A stretch of DNA of 64,000 nt from Pseudomonas antarctica (GTDB lineage: Bacteria; Pseudomonadota; Gammaproteobacteria; Pseudomonadales; Pseudomonadaceae). The notes beneath the pieces are model-generated. The model did not search any database and was not told where the DNA came from. It saw only the letters and a program-made list of their open reading frames with translations. Position 1 is the stretch's first letter, and each line of letters begins with the position of its first letter. The DNA is taken from contig NZ_UYXQ01000018.1 of assembly GCF_900624995.1 (NCBI RefSeq), positions 1 to 64,000 on the forward strand, read 5' to 3'. Below, in pieces: positions 61,189 to 64,000 of this stretch. A program made the position numbers and the translations under genes.

Positions 61189-63150
61189 TCAGGGAATCTC
61201 CAGGCCGCCCGCCGCTTTATGCAACGCTCGCAGATGTTCGCCGACCTGCTTGAGGTTGGCCTCGCAGGCGGCAATTTCGGTGGCGCGTGAGGGCTCCAAC
61301 AGCACTCTCACCTCTTTATCCAGATCGCCGGTCAAGGATTGCAGTTGCTTCTGGCGTTCGGCGCTTTCCGATTCAAGCCGTTTGGATTCCGAGGGCTGCG
61401 GCAAGCCGTAACCGCCACTGCCAAGCAGTTCCGCCGGGCGGCTGAGGAAGCCACTGTTGGCGAGGATCTGTCGCAGTGTGTTGTTGGCTTTTTCCATGCC
61501 GCCGTTTTTCAGCTCGCGGGCACCGAGGTAGCGTTGTTTGACTTCATCTTGGGCCAACATCAGCTGCCTGCGATAGCTCGCCTGCTCCAGCAGTAACAAC
61601 GCGGCGCTGGTGCGCAGGTCGGCCTGGCTGAACCATTGCCGGCGTTCTTCTGCGCTGAGGGCCAGCCAGTCTTCGACCTGGGTCTGTTTAATCGGCAAGT
61701 GTTTGCGCAGTACGTCGAACATGGCCTGGTAGCGCTCGCGGAACGAATCAAAGTGGTAGCCTCGGCGCAACGCCTCGCGTTTGTCGTTGAGAACGCTGGT
61801 GTCGGCCAGGCCGCGCGCGCTGAGTACTTCCAGCAAGCCATTGGGGGTGATGTTGTCCAGGCCGGTCAGTTGAGGGTTGGCGCTGCCACTGCGCAATAGC
61901 TTCAAGCTCTCGACCGCGCAGTTATTGGAAATGAAGAAATAGTTACCGTCGTAGCTCCAGTGCATTTCGGCAGCATGCTCGACGGTCTCTTCGATTTCCT
62001 GGCGTGTAAGTTTCAGCGGGACGGATGCCAGCCCCCGTAGCTCGGTCTTGGTGTATTCGTCGATCACTTGGGCCAATGGCAAAACAAACAACCGTGACGG
62101 GTATTTGCCTACCAAACCATCCCAACTCGACAACTGCACGTCACCGACAAAGGCGCGGTAGGACAACACCAGGTGTTGGTCCAGGTCCAGCCGACAATCC
62201 GGGCCACGTGGGCGACCGGGCGCGCAGATCACCAGGCGCAACATGCTGTGGCCCCAGCGGCTGACCAGATTCTGGTTGGCTTCGGCCAGTAAGTAGTCGA
62301 TTTCATACACCCGCTCCGGGTCGACCTGGCCCAGCGGCGTTTTGGCGAAATCGTTGCCTGCGTTCAAGAAGGCGTACGTTTTAGCGCAGGTGTCTTGCTC
62401 GGGCGGTGCCCAGCCGAAGTGTTCCTTGTAATAGCGAAACAGCGCGGGACGGCGGCAGGCGTAGCTTGGGTCGAGGAGAAAGTACTCCATGTTAACCGCG
62501 ACGAATTCCAGTGGACTGGTGGTTTCGTAGATATCCGGGCTGCGGGCGACCTGATGGTTGTGCTGTTCACGTTCGCCGCGACGGCCGACGTACTGCGGCC
62601 AGCCGGCAAGGTCCAGCAGGCGCGGGTCGTCACTCAAGGTAAAGCGGCGATCGTTCTGGCCGCGGCATTGGTCAGGCAAGCCGATCAGGCCGGTGATGTT
62701 GTTTTGGCGGCTGCACCGCTGGATAAGTGCGCGGTCGTCTTTGGACCACAGGCGCGCACGGTCATAGATGTGGGTCAGCTCATGCAGCACGGTGGCGAGC
62801 ATTTCGCGGCGCACGGTGCCGTGGGGGCGATTGGTCTTCTGGGTGGCGGCGCTGCCGTCGGTCAGGCTGGCGAGGAGGTGTTGGTTGAGGTCCAGTTCGG
62901 ACACCAGTGAGGCCTGGCCGTAAGCGTTTTCAGGCATCTTGTCGGTCCAGCCGACATCAATGCGCCGATCCAGTTGTTCAATAAAGCGCGGCGGCAGGGC
63001 GCGCATCGCTTCATCGAGCAATGCCTGGCTGGCCTGCTGTTCGGCCGGGCTCAATCCATCGGTCTTGAGCCGCAGTTGCAGGCTGGCCTGGGCTGCGCTG
63101 GCACAGAGCAGGACAGCCCCGGCCAATAGCCAGGCGACCAGGTGCCTCAC
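61189..63150 (-). CDS. DUF4105 domain protein, exported
   Basis: A 653-residue protein with a signal peptide (cleavage near A-S-A-A-Q-A-S). A zincin-like H-E-L-T-H occurs near residue 127 in V-L-H-E-L-T-H-I, and a DUF4105-type cysteine/histidine segment occurs in the middle (N-Q-N-L-V-S-R-W-G-H-S-M-L-R). The last 200 residues are helical, coiled-coil-like and rich in Lys/Glu/Gln. The role is unknown; the family is mostly outer-membrane or periplasmic. Its start overlaps the upstream DUF2388 gene by four bases, so they are co-translated. Confidence 0.83.
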   Translation of the reverse strand: MRHLVAWLLAGAVLLCASAAQASLQLRLKTDGLSPAEQQASQALLDEAMRALPPRFIEQLDRRIDVGWTDKMPENAYGQASLVSELDLNQHLLASLTDGSAATQKTNRPHGTVRREMLATVLHELTHIYDRARLWSKDDRALIQRCSRQNNITGLIGLPDQCRGQNDRRFTLSDDPRLLDLAGWPQYVGRRGEREQHNHQVARSPDIYETTSPLEFVAVNMEYFLLDPSYACRRPALFRYYKEHFGWAPPEQDTCAKTYAFLNAGNDFAKTPLGQVDPERVYEIDYLLAEANQNLVSRWGHSMLRLVICAPGRPRGPDCRLDLDQHLVLSYRAFVGDVQLSSWDGLVGKYPSRLFVLPLAQVIDEYTKTELRGLASVPLKLTRQEIEETVEHAAEMHWSYDGNYFFISNNCAVESLKLLRSGSANPQLTGLDNITPNGLLEVLSARGLADTSVLNDKREALRRGYHFDSFRERYQAMFDVLRKHLPIKQTQVEDWLALSAEERRQWFSQADLRTSAALLLLEQASYRRQLMLAQDEVKQRYLGARELKNGGMEKANNTLRQILANSGFLSRPAELLGSGGYGLPQPSESKRLESESAERQKQLQSLTGDLDKEVRVLLEPSRATEIAACEANLKQVGEHLRALHKAAGGLEIP

Positions 63151-63467
63151 AGAGCGAGGATAGCTTCGGCGAGGGTCTGGTCACTGGCATCGCGCGCTTC
63201 GGGTACGCGTGTTCGCAGGGTGTCGAAGGCAGCTTCCAGTTGTGCGCCTCGGATCTCGCCATTGGTGGCGACGAAACTGGCGGCGTCATCGTGGGCTTCG
63301 CGCACGACTTTGGAGTCGCGGATGGAGGTGGTGGTGTCCGAAGTGAAATCAATGGTGCGGGCCGAGGCGCGTACGATGATGTTACTGGTGGCCTTCAAGG
63401 TTTGCGCGTGGGCGACATCGGCCAACAACAGCAGGCCGAGAGCGGCGGCGATCAGCGGGCTACGCAT
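63147..63467 (-). CDS. DUF2388 family exported protein (copy 1)
   Basis: A 106-residue protein with a signal peptide (cleavage near A-H-A-Q-T). The family core H-D-D-A-A-S-F-V-A-T-N-G-x-x-R-G-A-x-L-E and the end L-A-E-A-I-L are visible. DUF2388 is a small Pseudomonas family of unknown function. ATG 63467 was chosen as giving the signal peptide. It is followed directly by the DUF4105 gene. Confidence 0.87.
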   Translation of the reverse strand: MRSPLIAAALGLLLLADVAHAQTLKATSNIIVRASARTIDFTSDTTTSIRDSKVVREAHDDAASFVATNGEIRGAQLEAAFDTLRTRVPEARDASDQTLAEAILAL

Positions 63468-63505
63468 GGAATAACTCCAAAACAAAGATGGAAATACAAA
63501 GATGA

Positions 63506-63814
63506 TTATTGGACGAGAATTGCTTGCGCCAGTTCAAGGTCGCTGGCGTTAAGTTTTGGCTGGGTGCGGCGTAGGTAATCCAGCGCTGATTCCAGGCGGG
63601 CGCCCCGCCATTGGCCGTCAGTGGCGATAAAAGCGGCAGCGTCATCCTGGGCAGCCATTATCAATTTTCTGTCAAAAGGCGCAGAGGTCACCTTGCTGGT
63701 GGCGTAGGCACTTATGACGGTGCTCTGAGTGGTCACGTCAAAGGCCGAAGCCGATGGCGACCAGCAAGCAGAAACCAACATGGGAACGATCAACAGACGG
63801 TATGAAAAAGCCAT
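63506..63814 (-). CDS. DUF2388 family exported protein (copy 2)
   Basis: A 102-residue paralogue of the previous gene with its own signal peptide (A-S-A-F-D). It has the same core (Q-D-D-A-A-A-F-I-A-T-D-G-x-x-R-G-A-R-L-E) and end (L-A-Q-A-I-L). The gap to copy 1 is 38 bases. Cysteine is absent from the mature part. Confidence 0.87.
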   Translation of the reverse strand: MAFSYRLLIVPMLVSACWSPSASAFDVTTQSTVISAYATSKVTSAPFDRKLIMAAQDDAAAFIATDGQWRGARLESALDYLRRTQPKLNASDLELAQAILVQ

Positions 63815-63919
63815 AGGACTCGACAACTGAAAGCGAGCGCCAAGGCTAGCGCAATGCCCAGGCGAGAGCCAGCGCTGACACATTTGGTAGCGGCTGGCGC
63901 AGGCTTGTTTCTACCATCA

Positions 63920-64000
63920 TCAGATGGCCAGAATCGCTTGAGCGAGCTGTGCGTCCGTGGCGGTGTTCAATTGCGGTGCTTGTTGACGGATCTGCGCCAG
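63920..64000 (-). CDS. DUF2388 family protein (copy 3), C-terminal end, runs off window
   Basis: The minus strand gives 26 codons and a TGA (63920-63922). The product ends L-N-T-A-T-D-A-Q-L-A-Q-A-I-L-A-I, which matches the ends of the two downstream copies. The start lies beyond the window. It shows that the array has at least three members. Confidence 0.8.
   Translation of the reverse strand: MAQIRQQAPQLNTATDAQLAQAILAI

Noticed and set aside
1..64000. CRISPR arrays, prophage, biosynthetic clusters, tRNA or rRNA genes
   Set aside because: No regular direct repeats with spacers, phage structural genes, large synthases or RNA gene signatures were seen.

Overview
This 64 kb window is chromosomal DNA of a fluorescent Pseudomonas, most likely of the P. 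fluorescens group. It is GC-rich, its gaps are full of REP-type hairpins (GTGGGAG...CTCCCAC), and its gene order follows two blocks known from P. aeruginosa PAO1. One block runs from a PA0069-type radical SAM gene through the PA0102-PA0114 carbonic anhydrase and caa3 oxidase cluster. The other runs backwards from PA5505 (metQ) to about PA5478. In PAO1 these blocks lie on opposite sides of the replication origin; here they meet near position 22,700. All PAO1 correspondences are from memory and were not checked by alignment.

Layout. 1-808: end of an IS256-family element next to a fragment of a metalloprotease-like gene, the only clear mobile or accessory DNA. 829-5144: HAD hydrolase, gamma carbonic anhydrase, oligopeptidase A (prlC), a zinc-ribbon protein and a periplasmic tyrosine phosphatase. 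5420-9270: a three-subunit periplasmic dehydrogenase (Tat-exported small subunit, GMC flavoprotein, triheme cytochrome c). 9319-10410: a radical SAM gene behind a textbook LexA box. 10639-12997: beta carbonic anhydrase and SulP transporter. 14146-22699: complete caa3-type cytochrome oxidase operon with assembly factors. 22970-25476: methionine ABC importer. 25742-27883: large-subunit catalase. 27983-31776: zinc uptake and its regulator (znuB, znuC, zur, znuA). 31839-36003: thrB, a small DUF2782 gene and polA. 36129-36259: the sRNA ErsA between polA and yihA, with an AlgU-type promoter and a strong terminator. 37120-42708: cytochromes, dsbA, a nuclease-like protein, a diguanylate cyclase (dgcH) and an AmpD-family amidase. 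42798-45942: kinB-algB, the alginate two-component system. 46263-47330: a small envelope operon (orphan membrane protein, DUF1328, lysozyme inhibitor) behind a sigma-54-type promoter. 48061-50719: gltP and a SpmA/SpmB-like fusion. 50814-54310: a four-gene MCE-type lipid transport system. 54365-60916: DUF5924 protein, M16 peptidase, Na/Pi cotransporter, TerC and a CitMHS transporter. 61189-64000: a DUF4105 protein and a tandem array of at least three DUF2388 genes, running off the window.

How the parts fit. Several segments concern the cell envelope and its stress responses: ErsA (AlgU regulon), KinB/AlgB, the lysozyme inhibitor operon, AmpDh2, DsbA, the MCE system and DgcH. Respiration is covered by the caa3 oxidase, cytochrome c4, a c5-like cytochrome and the GMC dehydrogenase. 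Metal homeostasis is covered by Zur/Znu. I saw no wholly new multi-gene system. The less-described signals are the sigma-54 promoter divergent from algB, the orphan gene it would drive, the DUF2388 array with its DUF4105 partner, and the 730-base gap before gltP with several perfect or near-perfect inverted repeats. No rRNA, tRNA, CRISPR array or prophage was seen.
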